Made by a program: the position numbers and the translations under genes. Positions 1-8,874 of a DNA stretch of 64,000 nt are shown here, piece by piece. Within the stretch, counting starts at the first letter, position 1, and each line of letters opens with the position of its first letter. The stretch is from Pedobacter petrophilus (GTDB taxonomy: Bacteria; Bacteroidota; Bacteroidia; Sphingobacteriales; Sphingobacteriaceae), in contig NZ_WKKH01000016.1 of the NCBI RefSeq assembly GCF_009674725.1, forward strand, positions 47,075 to 111,074, written 5' to 3'. Below the pieces are notes generated by a model that saw nothing but the letters and a program-made list of their open reading frames with translations, was not told the DNA's origin and did no database searches.

Positions 1-1
1 A

Positions 2-1036
2 GAATTCTTATATGATCAGGCACCATTTCCATCCTGCCATTCTGCAACAATTGCGGAAACGCCAACAGGTTTAGTGGCTTCTTTTTTTGGGGGAACAAAA
101 GAAAGAAACCCTGATGTGGAGATTTACATTAGTCGATTTGTTAACGGCAAATGGCTGGCACCGGTTTCAGTAGCCAACGGCATTCAACCAGAGGGAAAAA
201 GGTTACCAACCTGGAATCCTGTACTTTATCAGGTACCAGGAGGCGAATTAATCTTGTTCTACAAAATCGGACCTAAACCATCTGAATGGTGGGGTTTAAT
301 GAAAACCTCGGAAGATGGTGGGGTCACCTGGTCTGAGGCAACAAAATTACCCGATGGCTCCATCGGACCGGTAAAAAACAAGCCTGTACTTTTAAGTAAC
401 GGGAATCTTTTCGCGCCATCGAGCCGGGAGGGAGATGGCTGGAAGATTCATTTTGAAGTGACTAACGATAACGGAAAGACCTGGCGAACCATTGGCCCTT
501 TAAATGAAAATGGCATTAAGGCCATTCAACCTAGCATTTTAAAACATAGGAATGGCAAACTTCAAATTTTAGCAAGGACCGCCAACAGGGCAATTGCAGA
601 ATCCTGGTCAGATGATAATGGCGAAACCTGGTCGCCAATGACGAAGACCACCTTACCCAATAACAATTCAGGAACTGATGCGGTAACCATGATAGATGGC
701 CGGCATGTGCTGGTCTATAACCACGTTCTGCCTTCGGGTACTTTGGCAAAAGGAGCAAGGACGCCACTGAATGTTTCTGTTTCAAAAGATGGAAAGGAAT
801 GGTCGGCAGCGCTTATTCTCGAAGATTCGCCGATTAGCCAATATTCTTACCCGGCAGTAATTCAAACCTCAGACGGGATGTTGCATTTTATTTACACCTG
901 GAGAAGGCAAAAAATTAAACACGTTGTGGTGGACCCTGCTAAACTAAAACTGAAGAAAATAAAAAACGGAATCTGGCCAAAATTAAAGGGTTATACAGCT
1001 CCGGTAATTACCGAAACTAAAAGCGAGGAGCCATGA
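2..1036 (+). CDS. Sialidase-fold (BNR/Asp-box) protein, 5' end outside window
   Basis: The reading frame is open from base 2, so the first possible start inside the window (GTG at 74) is not the real one; the start lies to the left. The residues before it (F-P-S-C-H-S-A-T-I-A-E-T) look like the first strand of the BNR/sialidase beta-propeller, which is followed by the F-G-G-T segment. Asp-box motifs of the type S-x-D-x-G-x-T-W recur (SEDGGVTW, TNDNGKTW, SDDNGETW), as expected for a six-bladed propeller. The family includes exo-alpha-sialidases, but many Bacteroidota members sit in plant-glycan loci with unknown substrates. Here it lies next to rhamnosidases, so sialic acid is an unlikely substrate. 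The stop overlaps the next start by 4 bases (ATGA), which indicates translational coupling. Confidence 0.8.
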   Translation, partial: EFLYDQAPFPSCHSATIAETPTGLVASFFGGTKERNPDVEIYISRFVNGKWLAPVSVANGIQPEGKRLPTWNPVLYQVPGGELILFYKIGPKPSEWWGLMKTSEDGGVTWSEATKLPDGSIGPVKNKPVLLSNGNLFAPSSREGDGWKIHFEVTNDNGKTWRTIGPLNENGIKAIQPSILKHRNGKLQILARTANRAIAESWSDDNGETWSPMTKTTLPNNNSGTDAVTMIDGRHVLVYNHVLPSGTLAKGARTPLNVSVSKDGKEWSAALILEDSPISQYSYPAVIQTSDGMLHFIYTWRRQKIKHVVVDPAKLKLKKIKNGIWPKLKGYTAPVITETKSEEP

Positions 1037-2526
1037 GAAAAGTAATTTTTGCTTATACGAAAAATAGGAAAAAGGGTTTTTATGGGCCATGCTATCCCCC
1101 TTCGGAGGGGGCAGGGGGAGGATCTTTTACTAAGTTTGCTTTACTTGCACTAACATGTTTCTTTTCTTTTTTTCAACTTCCCGCCCAAACTCAAAATACC
1201 GATAACTTATATAAAAAACCGCTTGAGGTGGTGATTAAAGAAATTCAAAGCCGATTCAAAGTTCAGATCAAATATTCTGCACCACAGGTAAAAGATAAAT
1301 GGGTGAACTATGCAGACTGGCGCTTTCGTGCGAATGTGGATGAAACTTTGCGTAACGTATTAGCGCCGCTGGATATGAAAGTAAACCAGGAGAAGGCAGG
1401 CGTTTATAAGCTTAAAGAATACGAATATTACCGCTGGGAAGTTCAGGATGGTTGGGCATACCTGGATGAATTAGCTTCCAGATATACTGATAAGGCAAGC
1501 TGGGAAAAAAGAAAAGATTCCATTAAACCACAGCTTTATCAGGCATTACAACTCGCGCCGCTACCCGCAAAACCAAATTCGAAACCAATTATAACAACTA
1601 AAAGAATTTTTAATGGTTATTCAGTTGAGAACATTGCGCTGGAGATTTTACCGGGCGTCTGGATCAACGGTTCGTTGTATAAGCCGCTGAAAAACAAAGG
1701 TAAAATTCCACTTGTATTAAGTCCTGATGGACATTGGGCGCAGCAGCGTTACCGTGCAGATTGCCAGATTCGCTGTGCAACTATTGCAAAAATGGGGGCC
1801 ATGGCTTTTAGTTATGATCTCTTTGCCTGGGGCGAATCTATGCTGCAGTTCAAATATGAAGACCATCGCCGAAGCTTAGCACAAGCGGTGCAAACTTTAG
1901 GTGGTATCAGAATTCTGGATTATTTTACTTCGCTAAAAGAAACAGACACAACAAGGATAGGTATTAGCGGTGGCTCTGGTGCAGGCAGTCATTCTATTTT
2001 GATGACGGCTCTGGACAATAGAATTAAACTTAGCGCACCTGTGGTAGCCATGTCATCCTATTTTTATGGTGGTTGTCCTTGCGAAAGCGGGATGCCAGTT
2101 CATCAATGTGGCGGAGGAACTGATAATGTAGAATTGGCGGCAATGGCAGCGCCGAGACCTCAGTTATTGGTGTCAGACGGTAGTGACTGGACCGCGCATA
2201 CGCCTGAACATGATTTTCCTTATCTACAAAAAATGTATGGTTATTATGGTGTAGCTAATCAGGTTGAAAATGTTCATTTGCCAACGGAAGGTCACGATTT
2301 TGGCGTGAATAAACGCATCGCGCTATATGATTTTCTGATTAAAAACTTCAAGCTAAATGGTGCTGCGGTAAAAGATAAAGCAGGTAAATACGATGAAAGT
2401 AAAGTCACAATTGAGAAAGAAACTGCGCTATATGTTTTTGGTGATAAAGGCGAGCGGTTACCTAAAAATGCGGTAATGGGATTTGAAAATTTAGCAAAGA
2501 TGTTTTCTGCAGGCGCAACAAAATAA
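1033..2526 (+). CDS. Secreted alpha/beta-hydrolase esterase with N-terminal STN-like domain
   Basis: An acetyl-xylan-esterase/dienelactone-hydrolase-like protein of 497 residues. The nucleophile is Ser312 in the elbow G-I-S-G-G-S-G; D-G-S-D-W and E-G-H-D-F near the C-terminus probably supply the acid and His. The family removes acetyl or other ester groups from glycans. Two things are odd. Residues about 55-128 (PLEVVIKEIQSRFKVQIKYS onward) resemble the STN/DUF4974 module normally found at the N-terminus of TonB receptors and FecR-type anti-sigma factors. The signal peptide hydrophobic core (about 34-50, ending near Q-L-P-A-Q) is preceded by roughly 33 residues that include P-P-S-E-G-A-G-G-G, encoded by a palindromic intergenic-type repeat. 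The gene is coupled to the sialidase-fold gene upstream. Confidence 0.78.
   Translation: MRKVIFAYTKNRKKGFYGPCYPPSEGAGGGSFTKFALLALTCFFSFFQLPAQTQNTDNLYKKPLEVVIKEIQSRFKVQIKYSAPQVKDKWVNYADWRFRANVDETLRNVLAPLDMKVNQEKAGVYKLKEYEYYRWEVQDGWAYLDELASRYTDKASWEKRKDSIKPQLYQALQLAPLPAKPNSKPIITTKRIFNGYSVENIALEILPGVWINGSLYKPLKNKGKIPLVLSPDGHWAQQRYRADCQIRCATIAKMGAMAFSYDLFAWGESMLQFKYEDHRRSLAQAVQTLGGIRILDYFTSLKETDTTRIGISGGSGAGSHSILMTALDNRIKLSAPVVAMSSYFYGGCPCESGMPVHQCGGGTDNVELAAMAAPRPQLLVSDGSDWTAHTPEHDFPYLQKMYGYYGVANQVENVHLPTEGHDFGVNKRIALYDFLIKNFKLNGAAVKDKAGKYDESKVTIEKETALYVFGDKGERLPKNAVMGFENLAKMFSAGATK
1096..1111. repeat. GC-rich palindrome inside a coding region
   Basis: The sequence cccccttcggaggggg forms a 6-bp stem with a TCGG loop. 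It lies inside the N-terminal coding region of the esterase, before the signal-peptide core. Similar C-rich/G-rich pieces occur in the intergenic DNA at 11138-11220, which suggests a dispersed element that entered the gene. Confidence 0.6.
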
Positions 2527-2535
2527 ATAGGGATA

Positions 2536-3429
2536 ATGGAGCAAAACAGAAGAAAATTTATTGGTAATGTTACTTTGCTTACAGGTGCTTTGGTTCTTAG
2601 TAATCAATGGCTTATGGCTGCTGAAAAGCAGGATAGGTACAAAGTGGCCGTGATAGATCTGATGATTTTAAAGCGTCAGAAATTAAGTGCACTACCGCTC
2701 GCAAAGGAGATCGGCGCCGATGGTCTGGAGATTGATATGGGTGGTTTGGGAAATCGTGAAACTTTTGATAATAAACTTTCAGATCCTAAAATCAGACAAG
2801 AATATTTAGATCAGGCGAAATCACTCAATCTGGAGATTTGTTCATTGGCCATGACGGGATTTTATGCGCAATCTTTCGCTACGCGGCCAACGTACCAGAA
2901 AATGATTCAAGATTGTTTGGATACTGCTAACGCGATGCATGTAAAGGTTGTTTTTCTCCCCCTTGGCGTTCAGGGTGATTTAGTTAAAAATCCTGAACTA
3001 CGCGCGCCAATTATAGAAAGATTAAAGGTGGCAGGTAAATTGGCTTCGAAGGCAGGCGTAGTGATTGGTATAGAAACGGCTTTAGATGCGGCAGGCGAAT
3101 TAAAGCTCCTGAAAGATGTTGGTTCTAAACAGGTGAAAAGTTATTTTAATTTTTCAAATGCCATCAAGAACGGGAGGGATTTGCATCAGGAACTCAGAGT
3201 TTTAGGAAGGAAAAATATTGTTCAAATCCACGCCACTAACGAAGATGGGGTTTGGTTAGAAAATGATCAGAAAATAAATCTGAAAAAGGTGAAAGTAACG
3301 CTTGATGAAATGGGTTGGAGCGGTTGGCTCGTGGTAGAGAGAAGTCGCGATGCAGCACAGCCGACAAATGTAAAATATAACTTCAGCGCCAACACGAAGT
3401 ACTTAAAGTCTATTTTCCAACTGCTATAA
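2536..3429 (+). CDS. Exported sugar phosphate isomerase/epimerase-like TIM barrel
   Basis: A 297-residue xylose-isomerase-like TIM-barrel protein (AP endonuclease family 2 fold). The N-terminus N-R-R-K-F-I-G followed by a hydrophobic stretch looks like a Tat signal, so it is probably exported. Barrel landmarks are D-G-L-E-I-D (strand 2), V-V-F-L-P-L (strand 4), G-I-E-T-A (strand 5), Q-I-H-A-T-N (strand 7) and V-V-E-R-S (strand 8). The Glu and His residues at strand ends are the usual metal ligands. Members epimerise or isomerise sugars or keto-sugars; the substrate is not readable. It begins 9 bases after the esterase stop, and its stop overlaps the next start by one base (TAATG), so it belongs to the same operon. 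Confidence 0.75.
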   Translation: MEQNRRKFIGNVTLLTGALVLSNQWLMAAEKQDRYKVAVIDLMILKRQKLSALPLAKEIGADGLEIDMGGLGNRETFDNKLSDPKIRQEYLDQAKSLNLEICSLAMTGFYAQSFATRPTYQKMIQDCLDTANAMHVKVVFLPLGVQGDLVKNPELRAPIIERLKVAGKLASKAGVVIGIETALDAAGELKLLKDVGSKQVKSYFNFSNAIKNGRDLHQELRVLGRKNIVQIHATNEDGVWLENDQKINLKKVKVTLDEMGWSGWLVVERSRDAAQPTNVKYNFSANTKYLKSIFQLL

Positions 3430-5939
3430 TGAAACGAATTAGTCTGTTCATCTTGTTTATTTTTGTGGGAATGTTCCTTGAAGCTGGGGCGGTGGATATT
3501 TATGTATCACTTACGGGCGCAGAGACAAATCCGGGTACGAAAGAAAAACCATTGGCATCACTCCATTCGGCCATTAGAAAAGCAAGGGAATTGCGCCGGC
3601 TGAAAGATCCTTCCATTAAAACTGGCATCAGGATCATCATGGGTAACGGGGTTTATCAGCTAACCGAACCGATTGTATTGCGACCCGAGGATTCAGGAAC
3701 AAAAGATAGTCCGACGGAAATTTTGGCACTGCCTGAAACAAAGGCCGTTTTAAGTGGCGGCATTGGTATTAATGGTTGGCGGAAACCAAATACCAATATT
3801 CCAGGTTTGCCAAAAGCATCAGCAGGCAAAGTTTGGGTTGCAAATTTGCCCCAACCTGGCGGGATTGATCTACCATTCAGGCAGCTTTGGGTGAACGGAA
3901 ACAAGGCCACACGGGCAAAAAACTACAACGGCGAGCAAATGGGCAGGATTTTATCATGGGATAAAAAGAACCAGACTTGCAAAATTCCCATTTCCCGCAA
4001 TATCAATCTGACAAACATTAATGGAATGGAAATGCTCATTCATCAATGGTGGGCGATTGCAAATCTTCGTATAAAAACCATCAAACGGGTTGGCAATGCC
4101 GCCGAACTTTCGTTTATGCAACCTGAAAGTAGAATCCAGTCTGAACACCCATGGCCTGCGCCGTGGATCTCTGAAAAGACCGGAAATTCTGCCTTTTACC
4201 TTTCCAATGCCATTCAGTTTTTAGATGAACCCGGCGAATGGTTTCAAGATTTGCAAAATCACAAGCTTTATTACTGGCCAAGACCATCAGAAAACATGCT
4301 TAATGCAACTGTAATTGCGCCAGCCTTAGAAAACCTGGTTAAAATTGTGGGAACAATAGACCATCAGGTGGCTAATATTAGTTTTAAGAATATCTCTTTC
4401 GAACATTCAACCTGGCTCCGGCCATCGCAACAGGGCCATGTGCCACACCAGGCAGGGATGTATATGGTCGATGCGTATAAACTTCAAATCCCGGGAACAG
4501 CAGATAAGGCTGCGCTCGAAAATCAGGCTTGGGTGGGCCGGCCGGCAGCGGCCGTTGAAGTAAATTATGCAAACAACACGTCATTTGAATCCTGTCGGTT
4601 TGAACACCTGGCCTCTACAGGTTTAGATTATAAAAAAGGGACATCACATAATTTAATTAAAGGAAATCTCTTTAAGGATATTGGTGGTTCAGCGATTCTT
4701 GTCGGAACGTTTTCTGACGAAGCTACGGAAGTTCATTTACCGTATAATCCGTCTGATCAGCGGGAAATCTCGACCAACGATACCATCGAGAACAATTTGA
4801 TCACCGATGTAACCAACGAAGACTGGGGTGCAGTTGGCATTGGCGCAGGTTACGTTCGAGGAATCGACATCCGCCATAATGAAATCAGTGATGTTTCTTA
4901 TTCCGGAATTAGTGTAGGCTGGGGCTGGACTAAAACTCAAAACGCAATGAAGAATAATACCATCGCCGGAAACAGGATTCATCATTATGGCAAACACATG
5001 TATGATGTTGCCGGTATCTATACTTTATCTGCACAACTACATTCTATTATAAATGAGAATGTTGTAGATAGTATTTATAAAGCACCATATGCCCATCTTC
5101 CCGAACATTGGTTTTACCTATATACAGATGAAGGCTCATCTTATTTTACCATAAAGGATAATTGGACACCAGCTGAGAAGTATTTGCAAAATGCAAACGG
5201 GCCCGGTAACCTCTGGCAAAACAATGGTCCGAAGGTAGCGGAGCATATCAAACAGAACGCTGGTCTGGAGAAACCTTATCAGTATTTACGGAAAGAAAAA
5301 TCAATTTATTCGAAGAGCGGAATCAACAAAGCCATCGAAAAATCTGCTGTATTCGAACTGATTTTTAAAAATGCTGATCTTCCGGGGAACAAGGAATTGG
5401 AGACTTTCGCCAAAGAAAATAATCTTTTACCTGCTGCAATTTATAAGTGGAATAATCGCCTGGTGGTTTATACTACAAGCTTAAAAACAGAAAGTTTGCA
5501 GCAAACGTTGAAGCGCTTAAATGCTTCTGAAATTAAGCTGTATGAGGATTTGATTTACGATTTCAAAAGGGAGAAAAATTGTGGTGATTCGACCGTAGAG
5601 GAATGGGATAATATCATCTTATCCGCAAATTTAGTTAAAGACAAAAAACTGCAAGACGAGTATCTTGATTATCATCAGACGCAGTTTGAAAAGTGGCCTG
5701 AGGTTTCAAAGGGATTTTGTAATGCACAATTTCAGCGCCTGGCTATTTTTAAAAAGGATAGACAATTGATGCTGATGATCAGTATTTCGAAAGGGAAAAA
5801 GCTAGACGATTTGAACCCTAAAACCACTTTAAACAATCCAAGAGTGGATGAATGGAATGCTATAATGAAAAAATACCAGGAGGGAATTGAAGGTGCAAAA
5901 CCTGAGGAGGTTTGGGTTTTCTTTAAACCGATAGCGTAG
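3429..5939 (+). CDS. Right-handed beta-helix protein fused to L-rhamnose mutarotase-like domain
   Basis: An 836-residue secreted protein with a signal peptide at about 1-21 (cleavage near E-A-G-A). Residues about 23-610 form a right-handed parallel beta-helix of the pectin-lyase type, with many short N-x-I/F-x-x repeats (for example N-N-L-I-T-D-V, H-N-E-I-S-D-V, N-R-I-H-H-Y), as in polysaccharide lyases and related glycosidases. From about 640 to the end comes a dimeric alpha/beta-barrel region. Its last hundred residues (E-Y-L-D-Y-H-Q...W-P-E-V...Q-R-L-A-I-F, then E-V-W-V-F-F-K) match the L-rhamnose mutarotase family RhaM, and the part before looks like a second, diverged copy. A mutarotase on a secreted glycan-active protein is unusual and points to rhamnose as a product. 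The helix function (lyase, glycosidase or binding) is not certain. Confidence 0.75.
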   Translation: MKRISLFILFIFVGMFLEAGAVDIYVSLTGAETNPGTKEKPLASLHSAIRKARELRRLKDPSIKTGIRIIMGNGVYQLTEPIVLRPEDSGTKDSPTEILALPETKAVLSGGIGINGWRKPNTNIPGLPKASAGKVWVANLPQPGGIDLPFRQLWVNGNKATRAKNYNGEQMGRILSWDKKNQTCKIPISRNINLTNINGMEMLIHQWWAIANLRIKTIKRVGNAAELSFMQPESRIQSEHPWPAPWISEKTGNSAFYLSNAIQFLDEPGEWFQDLQNHKLYYWPRPSENMLNATVIAPALENLVKIVGTIDHQVANISFKNISFEHSTWLRPSQQGHVPHQAGMYMVDAYKLQIPGTADKAALENQAWVGRPAAAVEVNYANNTSFESCRFEHLASTGLDYKKGTSHNLIKGNLFKDIGGSAILVGTFSDEATEVHLPYNPSDQREISTNDTIENNLITDVTNEDWGAVGIGAGYVRGIDIRHNEISDVSYSGISVGWGWTKTQNAMKNNTIAGNRIHHYGKHMYDVAGIYTLSAQLHSIINENVVDSIYKAPYAHLPEHWFYLYTDEGSSYFTIKDNWTPAEKYLQNANGPGNLWQNNGPKVAEHIKQNAGLEKPYQYLRKEKSIYSKSGINKAIEKSAVFELIFKNADLPGNKELETFAKENNLLPAAIYKWNNRLVVYTTSLKTESLQQTLKRLNASEIKLYEDLIYDFKREKNCGDSTVEEWDNIILSANLVKDKKLQDEYLDYHQTQFEKWPEVSKGFCNAQFQRLAIFKKDRQLMLMISISKGKKLDDLNPKTTLNNPRVDEWNAIMKKYQEGIEGAKPEEVWVFFKPIA

Positions 5940-5980
5940 CAATGACAGAAAAGTAATAAAAATAAACGCTAAATATAGAT

Positions 5981-7066
5981 ATGTTAAGATTAGGAATTTT
6001 AGGATTAGGAGAAGGCAGAAGTACCATTTCGGCCTCGTTAGCGAGCAAGAAGTTTAAGCTCATCCAGATATGCGACGCCAATAAAAAGCTTTGTGAAGAA
6101 CGGGCGCTTGAGTTCGATTTTCATAACTGGACCACCAGCTACGAAGATATGTTAACCAGTGATAAAATCGACATGATTGCGATTTACACACCCGATCATC
6201 TGCATTTCGGGCACATTAAACTGGCACTCGAACACGGTAAACATGTGGTTTGTACAAAGCCTTTTATTGATGATTTATCTCAGGCGAACGAATTGCTCGA
6301 ACTGAGCAAAAAGTCCAGGAAGAAGATTTTTGTTGGCCAGAGCTCACGTTTTTTCGAACCTGCTATGCGCCAGAAGAAAGATTTCGATAAGGGTTTAATT
6401 GGTGAACTTATCACGATAGAAAGTTATTACCATGCCGATCACCGCTGGTTTTTAGAAAAAGGATGGTCGCTGAAACAATCATTTAAATGGTTGTATGGCG
6501 GATTAAGTCATCCTGTTGACTTTGTCCGCTGGTATATGCCGAATATAGATGAAGTAATGGGCTATGGAATGTTGAGTAGCAACGGTTTAAAGGCTGGTTT
6601 AAAAAATCAGGATACCATGCACTTTATTTTCAAAGCGAAAGATGGCAGAATTGCCAGAGTGAGTGGGGCGTATACCGGGCCAACCCAACCCGCCAGCCGC
6701 GATAGTGGAATGAGTTGCATTCTGCGTGGAACAGAAGGTGCCAGTCAGGCCGATTACCACGAGTTGCGATATGCAGTGACCACAAAAACAGGCGAAGAAA
6801 AAATTGTTACCTGGGGCGATGCTACCTTGAAGCACTATTTCCGTTTTGAGGGTCAAAGTCATCACGCCGGTGAATATCAGAATTACCTGGATTATTTCGC
6901 CGATAGTATTAATAACAAATTTACGGCCTATCCTGATCTGAAAGAAGGTATTGGAACGGTGGCATTGCTCCAGGCGATGGATAAATCGATGGAAACCGGA
7001 TTGCCTGTAAAAGTTGATGAAATTCTAAAAGCAAATCATATTAGCAGAGAATCGATCGGGCTGTAA
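5981..7066 (+). CDS. Gfo/Idh/MocA family NAD(P)-dependent oxidoreductase
   Basis: A 361-residue cytoplasmic sugar oxidoreductase. The N-terminal Rossmann motif is G-I-L-G-L-G-E-G-R. The family signature E-K-P appears as C-T-K-P-F (about residue 93-97), so Glu is replaced by Thr while the Lys is kept. A downstream H-H-A-G-E-Y segment fits the C-terminal substrate domain. Members oxidise sugar or inositol hydroxyls with NAD(P). It lies 41 bases after the beta-helix gene and 148 bases before the symporter, in the same orientation, so a role in processing the imported product is likely. There is no signal peptide. Confidence 0.8.
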   Translation: MLRLGILGLGEGRSTISASLASKKFKLIQICDANKKLCEERALEFDFHNWTTSYEDMLTSDKIDMIAIYTPDHLHFGHIKLALEHGKHVVCTKPFIDDLSQANELLELSKKSRKKIFVGQSSRFFEPAMRQKKDFDKGLIGELITIESYYHADHRWFLEKGWSLKQSFKWLYGGLSHPVDFVRWYMPNIDEVMGYGMLSSNGLKAGLKNQDTMHFIFKAKDGRIARVSGAYTGPTQPASRDSGMSCILRGTEGASQADYHELRYAVTTKTGEEKIVTWGDATLKHYFRFEGQSHHAGEYQNYLDYFADSINNKFTAYPDLKEGIGTVALLQAMDKSMETGLPVKVDEILKANHISRESIGL

Positions 7067-7214
7067 TTGTTTGCTTATTTGCTACGGAGATACCGAAGAA
7101 CACGGAAATAAAACAAGCCATGGTTTGTGTCTTCACGAACCAACAAGAATAAAAGTAGCTCCGTGAATACTGTGATTCCATGGCGAAAATAGAAAAACTA
7201 ACCAAAGTAAATCA

Positions 7215-8804
7215 ATGGGAAACATTGTAGAACGTTTAACCAGTTTGGATTACATTATTGTAATCGTTTATCTCATCATCCTGATCGTGATCGGGTATCG
7301 GGCAAGCTTTTCGAAAGACAAGAACAAAGATGAAACCCTGTTCCTCGCTAACAAATCTCTCGGTTGGGCCAGCATCGGTTTTAACATGTGGGGTACCAAT
7401 GTGGGGCCCTCGATGTTATTGGCGTTTGCCAGTATTGGCTATACCACGGGCATTGTAGCCGTTAATTTCGACTGGTATGCTTTTATATTTTTGTTTTTGC
7501 TTGCAATTGTTTTTGCGCCAAAATACCTGGCCGCAAAAGTAAGCACCATGCCAGAGTTTATGGGAAACCGATATGGAGATTCTACGCAGAACATACTAGC
7601 GTGGTACGCTTTGGTGAAGATTTTAATCTCCTGGCTGTCTTTAGGCTTATTTGCAGGTGGCTTTCTGGTGAGGCAAATTTTAGGGATTCCGATGTGGCAG
7701 TCTGTTACGGTTTTGGTCGCTTTTGCGGGTCTATTCACCTTTTTCGGCGGCTTAAAAGCCATCGCTAAAGTGAATGTTTTTCAGATGATTTTGTTAATTG
7801 CTGTTTCGCTTTCCCTTACCCTTTTAGGTTTACACAAGGTTGGCGGAATTTCTGCTTTGTATGCTAAAACACCCGGTAATTTTTGGAATTTAATTCAACC
7901 CGCCAGCGATCCAAAATATCCCTGGTATGCAATTTTACTGGGTTATCCGGTTGCAGCTGTTGCGTTTTTCTGCACAGATCAATCAATGGTTCAATCCGTT
8001 TTAGGTGCGAAAAACTTGAAGCAGGGGCAATTGGGTGTGAGTTTTATCGGCTGGCTAAAATTGCTTTCGCTCCCCTTATTCATCGTGACAGGTATTTTAT
8101 GCTACGTTTTATTTCCTGATCTTAAAGATCCAAACGAAGCCTACATGACCATGGTAACCAACCTTTTTCCGCCGGGGATGAATGGTTTAGTCATTGTGGT
8201 ATTAATTGCGGTGTTGGTTGGCACGATCGGATCTTCCTTAAATTCCTTAAGTACTGTTTTTACGATGGATGTATATGTCAAGAAAATAAATCCGCAGGCA
8301 ACCAATAAACAGATTATAAATATTGGCCGATTAACGGTAGTTGCCGGATGCATTATCGCAGTCATTGTAGTGCTTGCCATCGATAATATTAAAGGATTAA
8401 ACTTATTTGATGTGTTTCAATCGGTTTTAGGCTTCATCGCCCCACCACTCTCTGTGGTATTCCTGTTAACCGTGTTCTGGAAGAAAACCACCAGAAAAGC
8501 AGTAAACTTTACCTTATCTATTGGTTCCATTCTTAGTTTGGGCATCGGAATTACCTATCTGTGGATCTTGCCACCCAATGAATATACTTTCTGGCCTCAC
8601 TACCTCATGTTATCTTTTTACATTTTTGCAGGCCTGCTCATCACTGCTCTTCTCATTTCAATTTTAGATCGAAGCCCAAGCTTTTACAAAATCAATGATG
8701 AACACCAGGCCAACATCGAAAAGCCAGATCGAACAGTTTGGATTTCCTGGGCAGTTCTAGCGGTCGTGATGATTGCCTTATACCTGTTCTTCAACGGACA
8801 TTGA
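7215..8804 (+). CDS. Sodium:solute symporter (SSS family), sugar or sugar-acid importer
   Basis: A 529-residue inner-membrane protein with about 13-14 hydrophobic segments; the first starts at about residue 12. It has the SSS/SGLT core: N-M-W-G-T-N-V-G-P-S in helix 1, the F-F-G-G-L-K-A-I segment, and G-S-S-L-N-S-L-S-T-V-F-T-M-D-V-Y in helix 8, where the Na+ site lies. SGLT-like members in Bacteroidota glycan loci import monosaccharides or uronates with sodium. Its position between Gfo/Idh and GH78 genes suggests it imports the product of the neighbouring hydrolases, perhaps rhamnose or a uronate. The upstream spacer (7067-7214) contains a degraded inverted repeat (tacggag / ctccgtg) of the dispersed intergenic type. 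Confidence 0.85.
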   Translation: MGNIVERLTSLDYIIVIVYLIILIVIGYRASFSKDKNKDETLFLANKSLGWASIGFNMWGTNVGPSMLLAFASIGYTTGIVAVNFDWYAFIFLFLLAIVFAPKYLAAKVSTMPEFMGNRYGDSTQNILAWYALVKILISWLSLGLFAGGFLVRQILGIPMWQSVTVLVAFAGLFTFFGGLKAIAKVNVFQMILLIAVSLSLTLLGLHKVGGISALYAKTPGNFWNLIQPASDPKYPWYAILLGYPVAAVAFFCTDQSMVQSVLGAKNLKQGQLGVSFIGWLKLLSLPLFIVTGILCYVLFPDLKDPNEAYMTMVTNLFPPGMNGLVIVVLIAVLVGTIGSSLNSLSTVFTMDVYVKKINPQATNKQIINIGRLTVVAGCIIAVIVVLAIDNIKGLNLFDVFQSVLGFIAPPLSVVFLLTVFWKKTTRKAVNFTLSIGSILSLGIGITYLWILPPNEYTFWPHYLMLSFYIFAGLLITALLISILDRSPSFYKINDEHQANIEKPDRTVWISWAVLAVVMIALYLFFNGH

Positions 8805-8874
8805 GAAGTCTTGAGTCGGGAGCCCGAAGTCGGATGATAATAATATAAATGATGCTTTGCTTAATCTTCACCAT

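Noticed and set aside
2..1036. A sialic-acid utilisation locus, from the sialidase-fold and sialate-esterase-like proteins
   Set aside because: No sialic acid lyase, kinase, epimerase or transporter is present. The neighbours are rhamnosidases and arabinosidases, so the names reflect fold families only.
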